Of a stretch of DNA of 64,000 bases, positions 53,659-63,472 are shown piece by piece (within the stretch, counting starts at the first letter, position 1; the number at the start of each line of letters is the position of its first letter). This stretch comes from an uncultured Acidobacteriota bacterium (GTDB lineage Bacteria; Acidobacteriota; Blastocatellia; Pyrinomonadales; Pyrinomonadaceae), in contig CALMPJ010000102.1 in the NCBI GenBank assembly GCA_937871585.1, positions 1 to 64,000 on the forward strand, given 5' to 3'. A program made the translations under genes and the position numbers. The notes under the pieces were generated by a model. It saw nothing but the letters and a program-made list of their open reading frames with translations, had not been told where the DNA came from and made no database searches.

Positions 53659-53943
53659 ATGCCGGATATTGAGATCCCTTGTGTTCAGTGTCGAGAGGTC
53701 TTCGTTTTTAGCGAGAAAGACCAGGAAATCTTCTACCAGCGAAATATGATGCCTCCGCAGCGCTGCCCTCGCTGCCGGTCAAAGAAAGCCGCTCAACGCG
53801 AAGATGCCCCGACGCGTTATGAGATAGTCTGCGACAATTGCGGACGCCACGATACCGTTCCGTTCCAGCCAAAAACCGGCCGCAGTGTGATGTGCAAGGA
53901 GTGTCATCAAGCAGGACGTTCGCGAGGTGCGGGGCACAGATAA
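53659..53943 (+). CDS. Zinc-ribbon protein
   Basis: 94 residues, with the ATG at 53659 set by AGGAGA 8 bases before it. The N-terminal zf_Tbcl-like domain reads IPCVQCREVFVFSEKDQEIF and RCPRCRSKKA, giving two CxxC pairs; a second zinc ribbon has VCDNCGRHDTVPF and MCKECHQAG. A small cytoplasmic protein, possibly nucleic-acid binding; the molecular role is unknown. It lies one base before the enoyl-CoA hydratase gene. Confidence 0.88.
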   Translation: MPDIEIPCVQCREVFVFSEKDQEIFYQRNMMPPQRCPRCRSKKAAQREDAPTRYEIVCDNCGRHDTVPFQPKTGRSVMCKECHQAGRSRGAGHR

Positions 53944-53944
53944 T

Positions 53945-54739
53945 ATGGAATTTGAAACAGTTCTCTACGGCTTTGACGGTGGGGTCGCGACCGTCACTAT
54001 GAATCGCCCTGATGCATTGAATGCATTGTCGATGCAATTGACCATTGACCTCGGTAACGCATTTCGCCGGGCGATCGCTGACGGTGCTCGTGCGATCGTG
54101 TTCACGGGAAATGGTCGAGCTTTTTGCTCGGGCGGCGATCTTCGTGAAATGCAGTCGATGTGGGAACGCGAAGGCCGCATCGAGGCTTTTCTCGAGGATC
54201 CGCTTGGCGAACTGCATGGCGTAATTCGTCTAATGCGCGAAACTCCGATACCATTTGTCGCTGCTGTAAATGGCGTGTGTGCCGGTGCAGGCGTGAATTT
54301 TGCTCTTGCGTGCGATGTTGTGTTTGCTGCCGAAGATGCTGCTTTTCGCGAAGCGTTCGTTCGCATTGGATTGTCCCCCGATTGCGGCGGAACGTTCTTT
54401 TTGCCACGAGCAGTTGGCGAAAAGATCGCGACCGAGCTTTTCTTCACGGGCGATGCTGTTTCGGCGGAAAGGGCATTGCAGATCGGCATGATCAATCACG
54501 TCGTTCCTGCTGCTTCGCTTGTTGCCGAAGCAACGGCATTTGCCGCAAAACTCGCCGCGGGCCCGACCGGCTCGATCGGCCGTATCAAGGAAATGATGAA
54601 CGCAACGTTCTCGAACGACCTCGAACAGCAGCTCGCGCTCGAGCATCGATGCCAAATCGAATCGGGCAAGTCAGCTGATTTCAAAGAAGGCGTCGCGGCG
54701 TTTTTTGAAAAGCGGCCCCCAAATTTTACCGGCAATTAA
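53945..54739 (+). CDS. Enoyl-CoA hydratase/isomerase family protein
   Basis: 264 residues from the ATG at 53945. A crotonase-fold CoA enzyme. Oxyanion-hole segments are GRAFCSGGDL and NGVCAGAGVNFALACDV; the active-site region is AFVRIGLSPDCGGTFFLPRA with D146 where hydratases carry Glu. That SPD variant resembles PaaG-type isomerases more than enoyl-CoA hydratases. The true reaction cannot be settled from the sequence. One base separates it from the zinc-ribbon gene. Confidence 0.9.
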   Translation: MEFETVLYGFDGGVATVTMNRPDALNALSMQLTIDLGNAFRRAIADGARAIVFTGNGRAFCSGGDLREMQSMWEREGRIEAFLEDPLGELHGVIRLMRETPIPFVAAVNGVCAGAGVNFALACDVVFAAEDAAFREAFVRIGLSPDCGGTFFLPRAVGEKIATELFFTGDAVSAERALQIGMINHVVPAASLVAEATAFAAKLAAGPTGSIGRIKEMMNATFSNDLEQQLALEHRCQIESGKSADFKEGVAAFFEKRPPNFTGN

Positions 54740-54754
54740 CTACTACCAATTTCT

Positions 54755-54840
54755 TTATTGAAACTAACTTTCAACTGCTTTGACAAGCAGTTGAAAGATG
54801 CGTATTCTCTTTTATTGAAAGTGAAATCTACTTTCAATAA
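54755..54840 (+). promoter_or_regulatory. Cluster of palindromes sharing TTGAAAG/CTTTCAA half-sites
   Basis: Three inverted repeats lie together: ttgaaa-ctaac-tttcaa (54758-54774), ctttcaactgctt-tgac-aagcagttgaaag (54768-54797, 13 bp perfect) and ttattgaaagt-gaaatct-actttcaataa (54812-54840, 11 bp perfect). They end 5 bases before the receptor start codon. The middle one could also work as a terminator for the upstream gene, but it has no T-run. Confidence 0.6.
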
Positions 54841-54845
54841 GAACA

Positions 54846-57365
54846 ATGATATCGATATTTTCAACATCAACTATTCGTGTTTTCAAATCTGCATTGATCG
54901 TTCTGGCAATCGCGTCAGTCACCGCGTCCGCTCAGTCAGTGCCTAACAGCGCGGTTCTTTCCGGCATCGTTACGGACGAGGCGAAGGCGATGATTCCTGG
55001 AGCGACACTTACTCTTAGTGAGAATGCCCGCGTTATCAAGAAGACCAAGTCTAACGATTCGGGCGAATTTTCGTTCGGTGAGATGCCGTTTGGGAAATAC
55101 GAATTAACCGTGACCAAAGAAGGTTTTGCCGATGTGAGCAGGATCGTAACGCTCGACTCAACGGCCTCATCCAGCGACCTGACAATGGCGGCTGGCACCT
55201 TTGCCGAGACCGTTACCGTCGTTATGGACAGCAGCGAGCAAGCCGTCAATTCGACTCTCAAATCCGAGGAGACGCTACACAACACGCCGCGTAGCGTTTC
55301 GGCGATCGGCTCGGAGCGAATTCGCGAGCAGAATTTTCGTCAGGTTTCCGATGTACTCAACTACGTACCGGGAACGACTCAGAACAGCTATCGTAATGGC
55401 AGCTACCATTTCTATTCACGCGGTTACAGAATGGGGCCGGACGATACGCGTGTTGACGGCTTTGTTGGTGTAAATGTCGGCAGCGGCGGATTTGGAGCGA
55501 GTATGTTTGGCATCGAAGAAGCAGTCGTGCTTCGCGGTCCGGCGAGCTTGATCTACGGTCAAACGGGAAGTCCCGGAGGATTGATCAATTTAGTTTCCAA
55601 GCGGCCGCAGGAGAACTACTTTACGCGAGTTGATTTGCGAGCAGGCGGCTATGCAGGTAACGGCGTTTCGATCGGCGAACGTCCGCTAGCTGCGTTTGAT
55701 GTGGACTCGACCGGAAAGCTGACCAAGAGCGGCCGCATTCTTTACCGAGGTTTGGTTTCCGTCGAGAATGCGAATTACTTCACAGCGAATACGCGTGATC
55801 GAAACCAGTACCTTAACGGTTCGATCTCGATCAAACTCGACAAAGACGGACGTTATGTTCTGACGCCGAGTGCGCAGTTCACGCGATACTACAGGCCATT
55901 CGGCGGCGGTATGGTTGCATCGCCGTCGTCGTCACTTTCTGCCGGAACGACTCCGTCGACGGATCCAAGCGGAGCAACGATTAATGTCGACGAACTTTCG
56001 CCGCTTGATGTCAACCTGTTCGGCGGACGTCGCATCGAGGAAACCGGCTGGTACGGCATCGACTTTCGCGGCGTTCCGACGGAGAAGACGCGCGTAAATG
56101 CTGCGTACCGACGCATTTCGTTCGATACCGACATCAACTCATTCACGCCTCAGGCGACCTCGGTTGCTCAGATCAATCAGCTTCGAAATAGTTTCACCGT
56201 TTCGCGTGTTCAGGCAAAAAGCAAAACGGAGAGGAACTACGATAACTTCAATGCGGACGCGAGTTACGAGTGGATCGCTAATCACATTGTTCGAAACACA
56301 ACTCAAGTTGGTTTCTACACGCGAGTGCTTGAATCTCGAACAACGACGCCGCAAGGTGCACTTCCTACGGCACAGTCTCCGATCAACGTTTATACAGGTG
56401 CGACGACAGTTCCGCTTATCGACAACTTTCCGGCTATTCAATTCGGTGGCTGGACCACGGACAAGATCTGGAACGGCTTTGTTCAAAATCGCACCTCAAT
56501 TGCGAATGGAAAAGTATCTATCGCAGCGGGCTTTAATTTCGGCGAGCAGAAACCCGCGACTGGTGCTGTTCGACGAAGCGGATTCATACCGAACGCTTCG
56601 ATAGTTGTGAATCCGACGCAACGATTGGCTATTTATGCGAGCTATTCGACGAGTTTTACGCCGGTCGATCCGAACCTCGAAGATGCTAACGGTCGTATCG
56701 GAAACTTTGAGCCAACGATCGGCAAGAACTACGAGTTCGGTGCGAAGTACGGTATTCTGGACCGGAGACTTTCTCTTACGGCTTCCATTTTCCAGAATCA
56801 GATCGACAATGCGCTTGTTCAGTCTGACGTTGGCGTGCTGAACAGCAACAACCTTCGCTACTACATTCCTGCGGGAACGCGTCGAGCTCGAGGTGCTGAA
56901 TTTACAGGCGATTTTGCTGTACGTCAGGACCTTCGAGTGACGGTAGGTGCGGCCTATACGTCCGCGATCTATAGGGGATTTCCGACGGGGACCGCAGTCT
57001 CGTCTTCACCAATTCCATATTCGTGGGCTGAAAAGACACCGCGATTTAGCTACAACGCATACGCTCGGTACGACCGACGCGAAGGTTACCTAAAGGGCTT
57101 TGGAGCCGGACTCGGACTGATATGGCAAGGTAGGCGGCTTGGCAGCAACGGTGCTCGGACATTTGCTTCGCCAGATCCGCTAGTGTTGCCGGCGTTGACG
57201 CGTGTAGATTCCGCGCTGTTCTATCGATTGAACAAGTACGTGAACTTTGCATTCAATGTTGAGAACGTTTTCGACGAGCGTATCTTTGTGAACGCATCGG
57301 TTGGCTCTGCGATCGAACTTGCGGCACCACGAACGATGACGCTTCGGACGAGCTTTAACTTCTAA
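54846..57365 (+). CDS. TonB-dependent siderophore receptor
   Basis: 839 residues. Signal peptide near the N-terminus (KSALIVLAIASVTASAQS), a carboxypeptidase-regulatory-like domain (LSGIVTDEAKAMIPGATLTL, about 37-115), the siderophore-type plug (NTPRSVSAIGSERIREQNFR, YSRGYRMGPDDTRVDGFVG, LRGPASLIYGQTGSPGGLIN, VSKRP) and a barrel ending MTLRTSFNF. The plug matches the ferrichrome/pyoverdine receptor group, so iron-chelate uptake is likely. The PepSY membrane protein two bases downstream supports this. The palindrome cluster directly upstream suggests metal-responsive control. Confidence 0.92.
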   Translation: MISIFSTSTIRVFKSALIVLAIASVTASAQSVPNSAVLSGIVTDEAKAMIPGATLTLSENARVIKKTKSNDSGEFSFGEMPFGKYELTVTKEGFADVSRIVTLDSTASSSDLTMAAGTFAETVTVVMDSSEQAVNSTLKSEETLHNTPRSVSAIGSERIREQNFRQVSDVLNYVPGTTQNSYRNGSYHFYSRGYRMGPDDTRVDGFVGVNVGSGGFGASMFGIEEAVVLRGPASLIYGQTGSPGGLINLVSKRPQENYFTRVDLRAGGYAGNGVSIGERPLAAFDVDSTGKLTKSGRILYRGLVSVENANYFTANTRDRNQYLNGSISIKLDKDGRYVLTPSAQFTRYYRPFGGGMVASPSSSLSAGTTPSTDPSGATINVDELSPLDVNLFGGRRIEETGWYGIDFRGVPTEKTRVNAAYRRISFDTDINSFTPQATSVAQINQLRNSFTVSRVQAKSKTERNYDNFNADASYEWIANHIVRNTTQVGFYTRVLESRTTTPQGALPTAQSPINVYTGATTVPLIDNFPAIQFGGWTTDKIWNGFVQNRTSIANGKVSIAAGFNFGEQKPATGAVRRSGFIPNASIVVNPTQRLAIYASYSTSFTPVDPNLEDANGRIGNFEPTIGKNYEFGAKYGILDRRLSLTASIFQNQIDNALVQSDVGVLNSNNLRYYIPAGTRRARGAEFTGDFAVRQDLRVTVGAAYTSAIYRGFPTGTAVSSSPIPYSWAEKTPRFSYNAYARYDRREGYLKGFGAGLGLIWQGRRLGSNGARTFASPDPLVLPALTRVDSALFYRLNKYVNFAFNVENVFDERIFVNASVGSAIELAAPRTMTLRTSFNF

Positions 57366-57367
57366 CA

Positions 57368-58507
57368 ATGAAAGCGTTTCGAAACATACTTTTTTGGCTG
57401 CACCTGATCGCAGGCGTACTCGGCGGCATCGTGATATTCATCATGTGTGTCACCGGGGCATTGCTGTCATTCGAAAAGAACATCATCGAGTTTTCCGAAC
57501 GCGATCAACGCGTTGTTGCTATTGGCGAAAAACGGCTTTCGGCTCAGGAGATACTTGAACGAGTCATAGCCGAGAAACCCGACCCAAAGCCTTTGTCCTT
57601 GCTCGTTACCAGCGATCCTGCCTCAGCGGCGACGGTTGCATTAGGCCGCGAAGGGCAAGTCTTTGTCGATCCATATACCGGAACGGTAACTGGTTCGGGG
57701 AATTCAGCGGTTCGCGGTTTCTTTCGATTCAACACCGATCTGCATCGCTGGATCGCATTGTCGGGCGATGGTCGTCCGATCGGAAAAGCCCTGACTGGTG
57801 CGACGAATTTGATGTTCCTCTTCCTGGCGATATCGGGCATCTATATTTGGTTTCCGAGAAATCTGACGTGGGCTGCAATGAAGCCGAACTTTTGGTTTCG
57901 CAAGACCTCGACACCGAAGGCCCGCGATTTCAATTGGCACAACACCATCGGTTGGTGGACATCGCTAATTCTGATCGTGCTGACTGTCACGGCGGCGGTG
58001 ATCTCGTATCAGTGGGCCGGAAATCTCGTTTACACGCTAACTGGGAACGAAGTGCCAAAACAGCAGCAAGCACCACCGAACGCCGGCGGCCAGAACGATA
58101 CGCCGTTTACGATACCGACGAATATAAACGCGATGTGGCAACTCGCTGAATCGCAAAGTCCGGGCTGGAAGTCGGTCAGCCTCCGGCTTCCGATCAGCAA
58201 AGATGCGACTTTTACGATCGACGAAGGCAAGTCATGGAATATTTTTGGCCGCTCGACGCTGACGGTTGATGCCGCATCGGCAACTGTAGCGAAATGGGAA
58301 CCGTATGCCGAACGAAATTCGGCACAGCAGATACGTTCGTGGATGCGGTTCACTCACACCGGCGAATCGTTCGGACTGATCGGCCAATTTATCGGATTCC
58401 TCGCCTGTATTGGCGGATCGGTACTTGTGTACACAGGTTTCGCTCTCGCATTCCGACGCTGTCGAAATTGGTTTCGCACACGATCGACCGCTGTGGAAGA
58501 AGTTTAG
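57368..58507 (+). CDS. PepSY-associated transmembrane protein (iron-uptake type)
   Basis: 379 residues. Four membrane segments: WLHLIAGVLGGIVIFIMCVT (N-terminal), NLMFLFLAISGIYIWF, WTSLILIVLTVTAAVISYQW, and FIGFLACIGGSVLVYTGFAL near the end. A PepSY-type periplasmic segment lies between the first two (PLSLLVTSDPASAATVALG). His in LHLIAGV, DLHRWIAL, NWHNTIGWW and FTHTGE could bind haem. Such proteins follow siderophore receptors in many genomes and are thought to reduce iron chelates or assist release. It is coupled to the receptor gene with a 2-base gap. Confidence 0.9.
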   Translation: MKAFRNILFWLHLIAGVLGGIVIFIMCVTGALLSFEKNIIEFSERDQRVVAIGEKRLSAQEILERVIAEKPDPKPLSLLVTSDPASAATVALGREGQVFVDPYTGTVTGSGNSAVRGFFRFNTDLHRWIALSGDGRPIGKALTGATNLMFLFLAISGIYIWFPRNLTWAAMKPNFWFRKTSTPKARDFNWHNTIGWWTSLILIVLTVTAAVISYQWAGNLVYTLTGNEVPKQQQAPPNAGGQNDTPFTIPTNINAMWQLAESQSPGWKSVSLRLPISKDATFTIDEGKSWNIFGRSTLTVDAASATVAKWEPYAERNSAQQIRSWMRFTHTGESFGLIGQFIGFLACIGGSVLVYTGFALAFRRCRNWFRTRSTAVEEV

Positions 58508-58556
58508 TTTTCTATCGCCCGCCCTTAAACCGTAAATGCACAAAAGCGTTCGCTAT

Positions 58557-58590
58557 CGGCCCTTTCATCGCAAGTGAAAGGGCCGCCCGC
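58557..58590. terminator. Terminator hairpin between convergent genes
   Basis: cggccctttca (58557-58567) pairs with tgaaagggccg (58575-58585), a perfect 11-bp stem with a 7-base loop. The T-run is weak (cttttat), and it overlaps the boundary of the minus-strand gene's end. Confidence 0.65.
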
Positions 58591-58593
58591 CTT

Positions 58594-61416
58594 TTATCTA
58601 ACGTAAGCATTCGGCAGCGGTTCGTCACCCGCTGTGCCATATTGCTGGATCAGTGTCGTTGACGAGATCCGATTTACATACCATGTATTGTTTGACGGAC
58701 GGAAAACACCCGCGTCATTGCGTCCATCGCCGTCATAGTCTCCCGGAACGGGAGTGTCGCCATTTGCACCGAACGGAAATCCGAAAAAGCTTGAATCTTC
58801 GCTTCGTAAAATGAACCAATTCCCGTTCGCCGGACGCCAGAATGCAACATCTGCTTTCCCGTCGCCGGTGTAATCGCCGACAACGGTCTTGTCTGTCGAA
58901 GAGCCGAACTGATAGGCAATATTCCCGGCACTCGAACGCGATAGCCACCATTGCCCCACCGACGGACGATAGATCGCGATGTCGGCCTTACCGTCACCAT
59001 CGTAATCGGCATTCACAGGAACATCGCCCGTCGTTCCAAACTGCTGAATCGTCGTGCCATTGTCGCTCGAACGTTGCACGTACCAAGTCGAGTTCGACGG
59101 TCGGAAAACCCCGGCATCAGCTTTGCCATCAGCATCGTAATCCGCTGGCACAGGCGTATCGCCATTCGCACCGAACGGAAAACCGTAGAATGTCAGATCT
59201 TCACTCCGCAGAACGTACCAAAAGCCGGTCGAGGGTCGCCAAAAAGCGACATCGGTTTTTCCGTCGCCGGTGAAATCCGCTGCGGCGACCTTGTCGTTGG
59301 CGGAGCCGAATTGAGTCGCAAATCCACCGCCGTTGCCGCTTTGTTGATACCACCATTCCGAACCCGAACCTCCGTTCGGACGATAGATGCCAATATCGGT
59401 CTTGCTATCGCCATCAAAGTCGAACTGAGTTGCAGCAAGCACGGTGTTGAACGGTGTGAATGTGAACAACGGTGAGACCGAAAAGCCGTTAGCTGCCCCG
59501 GCGTCGGTGATGTACCAGCGGGCGTTGAGTTTGGTGCCAACGAGGTTCAGGTTATTAGGAATAGAGAGAACCACGCTGCCTGTTCCATTGCCATTTCCTG
59601 TTCCGGCGAGAGTCGTAGTAAGTCGAGCAAACGAGCCAGAGGCCGGAATAGTAGCACCGACGCCAGGATCTGCGGCATCTACAACGATTACCGCATTCGC
59701 ACCGCCAAGACCGCCGGAAACGGCCACAGTAAATCTCTGATTGCCAAGAAACGGCGGTTCCAACGCGACTGGCGACGGTGTGATCGAGCCCGACCCTGCC
59801 CGTCCCGTTCCCGCGGTGATCACCGGAACTCTATCCGATTCGATAAAAAGCTTTGGCCGATCGAATGGCGGTAATTCGTTCTGAACGCGAACATCCGTTA
59901 GCGGTCTGCGCATAAATGCAGCAAGATCCGCCTTCTGCTGGGCTGTCATATTCAGCGGACGAATCACATCAGTGTTGATGTTCGAGGCCGGAAAATCGCC
60001 GCCATTGTTGTAGAGTTCGATAACGGCTTCGAGCGACGCGGCTCGGCCATTGTGAAAATAGGGGCCTCGCAGTGCAATGTTCCGAAGACCCGGAGTCTTA
60101 AACCGTCCGCGATCATCAGGATTTGCGGTAACTGCTTCTCTGCCAATGTCGTCAGTTTGCGGACGGACGCCGATGTTGTGAAAATTGTTGTCAGTCAATA
60201 TTGGCCCGGCGTGACAAATGTTGCAATCCATTTGATTGAACACTTCCATCCCTGCCAATTCGTTTGCCGTCAGTGGTTCGATCTGTTGAATTGCACGGTC
60301 GAGAGGTGTCCTATCCGAGAAGATCGAACGTTCATGCGTAGCGATCGCCATTGAGATCCGCGAAGGCGTTACGTCGGGCGTGCCGTAAACTTCTTCGAAC
60401 AATTGCGGATACGTGCGTCCGCGGATCCAGGCCTTTAGTGCCGGTGGGATCTTCTGCCCGAGTGCTAACGGCTTTGCCATGCTGATCTTCGCAGCGACCT
60501 GCGTCCAATCTCGACCGCCGTGAGCCATCTCGGCGGATGAGAGAGGCGGGCCGGCCGACTGGCTTTCGAGTCCGGCCCATTCGGTCAATAGGACATTATT
60601 CGTTATCTGATCGCGGAAGGTGTCGTTCGCGCGGCCGTCCCAGAAGATGCCTTGGCGAGTGTAGCCCGCGTTCAAGTACGTCGGTGATTTACGTCCGGTG
60701 ACTTGTGGACGAAGGCCGAAGATCGGATTCGATGTGTAGGTTCCATTGGCATTGTTTTGAACGACGCCGGGCGAACCAAATATATCGTCGGCAGTAAAGA
60801 ACGCGTTATCAGGGCCTGGATTTCGCGAGTCACTATTGCTCACGGACGTTCGCGGGTCACTTCCGCCTGCTGCGGGACGGTGGCATGTGCCGCAAGAAAC
60901 CGTATTCGTTGACGATAGTTGCTCGTCCCAGAATAGTGTCTTGCCAAGGATCGCTTTGGCGGCGGTGGCCGGATTGCCGGTTGGCTCTTGTGCCGGTTCC
61001 AGCACATCAAACGAACTCGGCATCATCTCGCCGACCGCTCGTCGGCCCTGATCGCCTAAGCTCATCTGGCTGATCGTTCCTCCGTTCTCCGCACGAACCC
61101 AATAGTAGTATTGCGTTCCTGCCGTCGCTGATGTGTCGAAGAAATATCCTTTCGCCGTCGTTCCAATGTCTACCGCCGTCGTCGAATTGTTAGCCGTATT
61201 GCGGAAAATTCGATAAAGCGTGGCTCCGCGAACTGCGTCCCAACTGATCTGTGTCTTTGCGATATAGTCGCCATCAGACGCCGCGACATTTGTCGGCGAA
61301 CCGACCACATCAGACAGAACCGTTCCGCTCACGCGCGTGTCGAACGACGGAACCAAAAAAACTACAGCCGCCGCTGCGGCAAAAAGAATAGTAATGATTA
61401 TCTTTGTACGGTTCAT
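58594..61416 (-). CDS. Di-haem cytochrome c peroxidase fused to FG-GAP repeats
   Basis: 940 residues. Signal peptide (MNRTKIIITILFAAAAAVVF), a fibronectin-III-like domain (about 40-135, with KTQISWDAVRGATLYRIFRN, GTQYYYWVRAENGG), a CcpA/MauG-type region with two c-haem sites, C175-x2-C178-H179 (CGTCHRPA) and C398-x2-C401-H402 (CNICHAGP), then beta linker regions and six FG-GAP units at 666-940. These units form a duplicated three-unit block and the protein ends PLPNAYVR. It should reduce hydrogen peroxide or carry out a MauG-like oxidation in the periplasm or at the surface; the electron donor is unknown. Confidence 0.9.
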   Translation of the reverse strand: MNRTKIIITILFAAAAAVVFLVPSFDTRVSGTVLSDVVGSPTNVAASDGDYIAKTQISWDAVRGATLYRIFRNTANNSTTAVDIGTTAKGYFFDTSATAGTQYYYWVRAENGGTISQMSLGDQGRRAVGEMMPSSFDVLEPAQEPTGNPATAAKAILGKTLFWDEQLSSTNTVSCGTCHRPAAGGSDPRTSVSNSDSRNPGPDNAFFTADDIFGSPGVVQNNANGTYTSNPIFGLRPQVTGRKSPTYLNAGYTRQGIFWDGRANDTFRDQITNNVLLTEWAGLESQSAGPPLSSAEMAHGGRDWTQVAAKISMAKPLALGQKIPPALKAWIRGRTYPQLFEEVYGTPDVTPSRISMAIATHERSIFSDRTPLDRAIQQIEPLTANELAGMEVFNQMDCNICHAGPILTDNNFHNIGVRPQTDDIGREAVTANPDDRGRFKTPGLRNIALRGPYFHNGRAASLEAVIELYNNGGDFPASNINTDVIRPLNMTAQQKADLAAFMRRPLTDVRVQNELPPFDRPKLFIESDRVPVITAGTGRAGSGSITPSPVALEPPFLGNQRFTVAVSGGLGGANAVIVVDAADPGVGATIPASGSFARLTTTLAGTGNGNGTGSVVLSIPNNLNLVGTKLNARWYITDAGAANGFSVSPLFTFTPFNTVLAATQFDFDGDSKTDIGIYRPNGGSGSEWWYQQSGNGGGFATQFGSANDKVAAADFTGDGKTDVAFWRPSTGFWYVLRSEDLTFYGFPFGANGDTPVPADYDADGKADAGVFRPSNSTWYVQRSSDNGTTIQQFGTTGDVPVNADYDGDGKADIAIYRPSVGQWWLSRSSAGNIAYQFGSSTDKTVVGDYTGDGKADVAFWRPANGNWFILRSEDSSFFGFPFGANGDTPVPGDYDGDGRNDAGVFRPSNNTWYVNRISSTTLIQQYGTAGDEPLPNAYVR

Positions 61417-61538
61417 TAATGAAAAAACTTAAGTTAGCACGATTCGAAAGCAAACCAAGATTTTAGCGCCGACCTCGGAAATAGCTTAGGACAGAGGTCA
61501 CAATTCGCGTTGTTTTGAAAATCGGATAAAATCATAAG

Positions 61539-63155
61539 ATGAAGTTTCTTTCGATAATGCTTCTTCTCGGAGTTTCGATCTTGGCGGGCGTTTCGCCCGG
61601 GGCCGAGTTCGCCAATGCCCAAACCGGACGTGCAACGCCGACTCCTACGCCGAAGACCGTAGCGGTTCCGGCACCGACGTCGATACCGGCCCCAACGCCT
61701 GCGCCGACTCCGACCTTGGCTGATCTGCAATCGAAGATAAGGCTGAAGACGTTTGACAGTACCATTCGTCGCGGCCGTATCGGCATCAAGATCACATCGC
61801 TGGCGAGCGGCAAGGTCGTGTTTGAGAACGATGCCGACAAATATTTCATGCCGGCGTCGAATATGAAGAACTTCACCGTCGCGACGGCGCTTGAGAAACT
61901 GTCGCCTGACTATCGATTCGCGACAACGATATCGACATCAGCATTGCCGGACAGCTCCGGAACACTTAAAGGCGACCTCAAAGTAACCGGAAGCGGCGAC
62001 ATTTCGATGTCAACTTCATTCGACACTGAGTTTCCGGGCAAGATCGATCATTACAAATTCATCGACCAGATCGTCGACAAGATCGCAGCAACGGGAATTA
62101 AGAAGATCGAAGGCAACATTATCGGCGACGAGAGCTATTTTCGAGGCTTCGCCCTGCCCGAAGGCTGGGAATGGGACGATCTGCACACGTATTACGGCAC
62201 CGAGGTCTCGGCGCTGCCGCTGAACGACAATGTGGTCGATATCACCGTTCGTCCGGGAACCAACGGCGGGCCTTGTAATGTTTCGGTTGCTCCCGCGACG
62301 ACTTTGATCAAGTTCGTTAATCGGTGCATTACAGGCGGCGGCGACGGCGTAGCGATCACGAAATTGATCAATCAAAGTGTATTCGAGGTCGATGGAAGGA
62401 TGTCAGCCGGTTCAAAGCCTGTCGTTCAGACATTAGCGTACTCGCATGTCGCCGAGTTGTTCGTAGATCTATTAAAACAACGCCTTGTGTTGAAGGGAAT
62501 CACAGTTACAGGCGTCTCAAAAACAGTGAGTTCAAAGGCCGAACTGATGTGTCCGACGTGTGCAAGCTTGATGTGGACGAACATTGGCCGTATAGATTCG
62601 CCGCCGCTTTCGCTGATCGCCGCAAAGACGATGAAGCCGAGCCAGAATATGTACACCGAAACGCTGCTGTGGACGCTTGGCGAACAAGTTGGCCGAAAGA
62701 ATAACGGTTCTGGAACAAGTGCCGTCTTGGGAGCAAACGTCGTTAACAACTTTCTGTCCGAGATCGGTGTTCCGTCGGATGGCATTGTCATCTACGACGG
62801 CAGCGGCCTTTCGCGGCACAACCTGATCACACCATCTGCCGTTGTGTCGTTGTACGAATACATGGGGAAACGAAGCCGATATTCGCTCGCATGGCGAAAC
62901 AGCTTAACGATCGGAGGCGTTGACGGCACGCTCGGACGCCGATTCAAAGGCACACGCGCCGAGGCCAATATGCGTGGCAAAACCGGCACCATCGATCAAG
63001 TCTCCCCACTTGCCGGCTACGTTCGACCGGCCACAGGCCAAGAACTCGTCGTCTCACTCGTCATCAATGGCGTCCCCGGCGGAGCGGGAATTAGGACGAA
63101 AGTACTAGATGAGATCGTCGTGGCGTTGGCGGATTACAACGGTCGGATCGATTAG
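61539..63155 (+). CDS. dacB: D-alanyl-D-alanine carboxypeptidase/endopeptidase (PBP4, DacB family)
   Basis: 538 residues. Signal peptide MKFLSIMLLLGVSILAGVSP, then a Pro/Thr/Ala-rich linker (about 30-65, TPTPTPKTVAVPAPTSIPAP). The S13 catalytic domain has SxxK with S107 and K110 (PASNMK), the DGSGLSRHN segment, and KTG at 481-483 (MRGKTGTI). It trims or cleaves peptidoglycan cross-links in the periplasm. The Pro-rich linker probably spans the periplasm or wall. The ATG at 61539 has little leader; no strong ribosome binding site is seen. Confidence 0.93.
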   Translation: MKFLSIMLLLGVSILAGVSPGAEFANAQTGRATPTPTPKTVAVPAPTSIPAPTPAPTPTLADLQSKIRLKTFDSTIRRGRIGIKITSLASGKVVFENDADKYFMPASNMKNFTVATALEKLSPDYRFATTISTSALPDSSGTLKGDLKVTGSGDISMSTSFDTEFPGKIDHYKFIDQIVDKIAATGIKKIEGNIIGDESYFRGFALPEGWEWDDLHTYYGTEVSALPLNDNVVDITVRPGTNGGPCNVSVAPATTLIKFVNRCITGGGDGVAITKLINQSVFEVDGRMSAGSKPVVQTLAYSHVAELFVDLLKQRLVLKGITVTGVSKTVSSKAELMCPTCASLMWTNIGRIDSPPLSLIAAKTMKPSQNMYTETLLWTLGEQVGRKNNGSGTSAVLGANVVNNFLSEIGVPSDGIVIYDGSGLSRHNLITPSAVVSLYEYMGKRSRYSLAWRNSLTIGGVDGTLGRRFKGTRAEANMRGKTGTIDQVSPLAGYVRPATGQELVVSLVINGVPGGAGIRTKVLDEIVVALADYNGRID

Positions 63156-63472
63156 GTCGGTCCTGGCGATCGCGCCTTTGTCCTCCGCGTGTCCACCGGC
63201 TGTCCGCCGCGTGTCCACTCGCTCTTGTGGACACAGAAGTCATTGCTATTCAACAACTTAGGGGCGATTTTCCGCCAATTTTCCTAATTATTCGAAAAAA
63301 AATCGCCGCATTGAGCCAAAGCGTTGTAAAAGCTACCTCTTTTCCGTATTTTCGGCGAGATCGTGTAACTGTCAGTTTGAGTTTTCAAAGATCAAATCGC
63401 AGCTGGCGTTGCGATTACAGTTTATTATATCATAAATGCAACACGCGGCGGATTGTTTTTGCGAAATATTAT
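63156..63472. other. Gene-free stretch between convergent genes
   Basis: It holds a 12-bp direct repeat ccgcgtgtccac (63185-63196 and 63207-63218) and a hairpin gtgtccac/gtggacac (63211-63234). No T-run follows, so a terminator is uncertain. The rest is AT-rich with nothing recognised. Confidence 0.5.
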
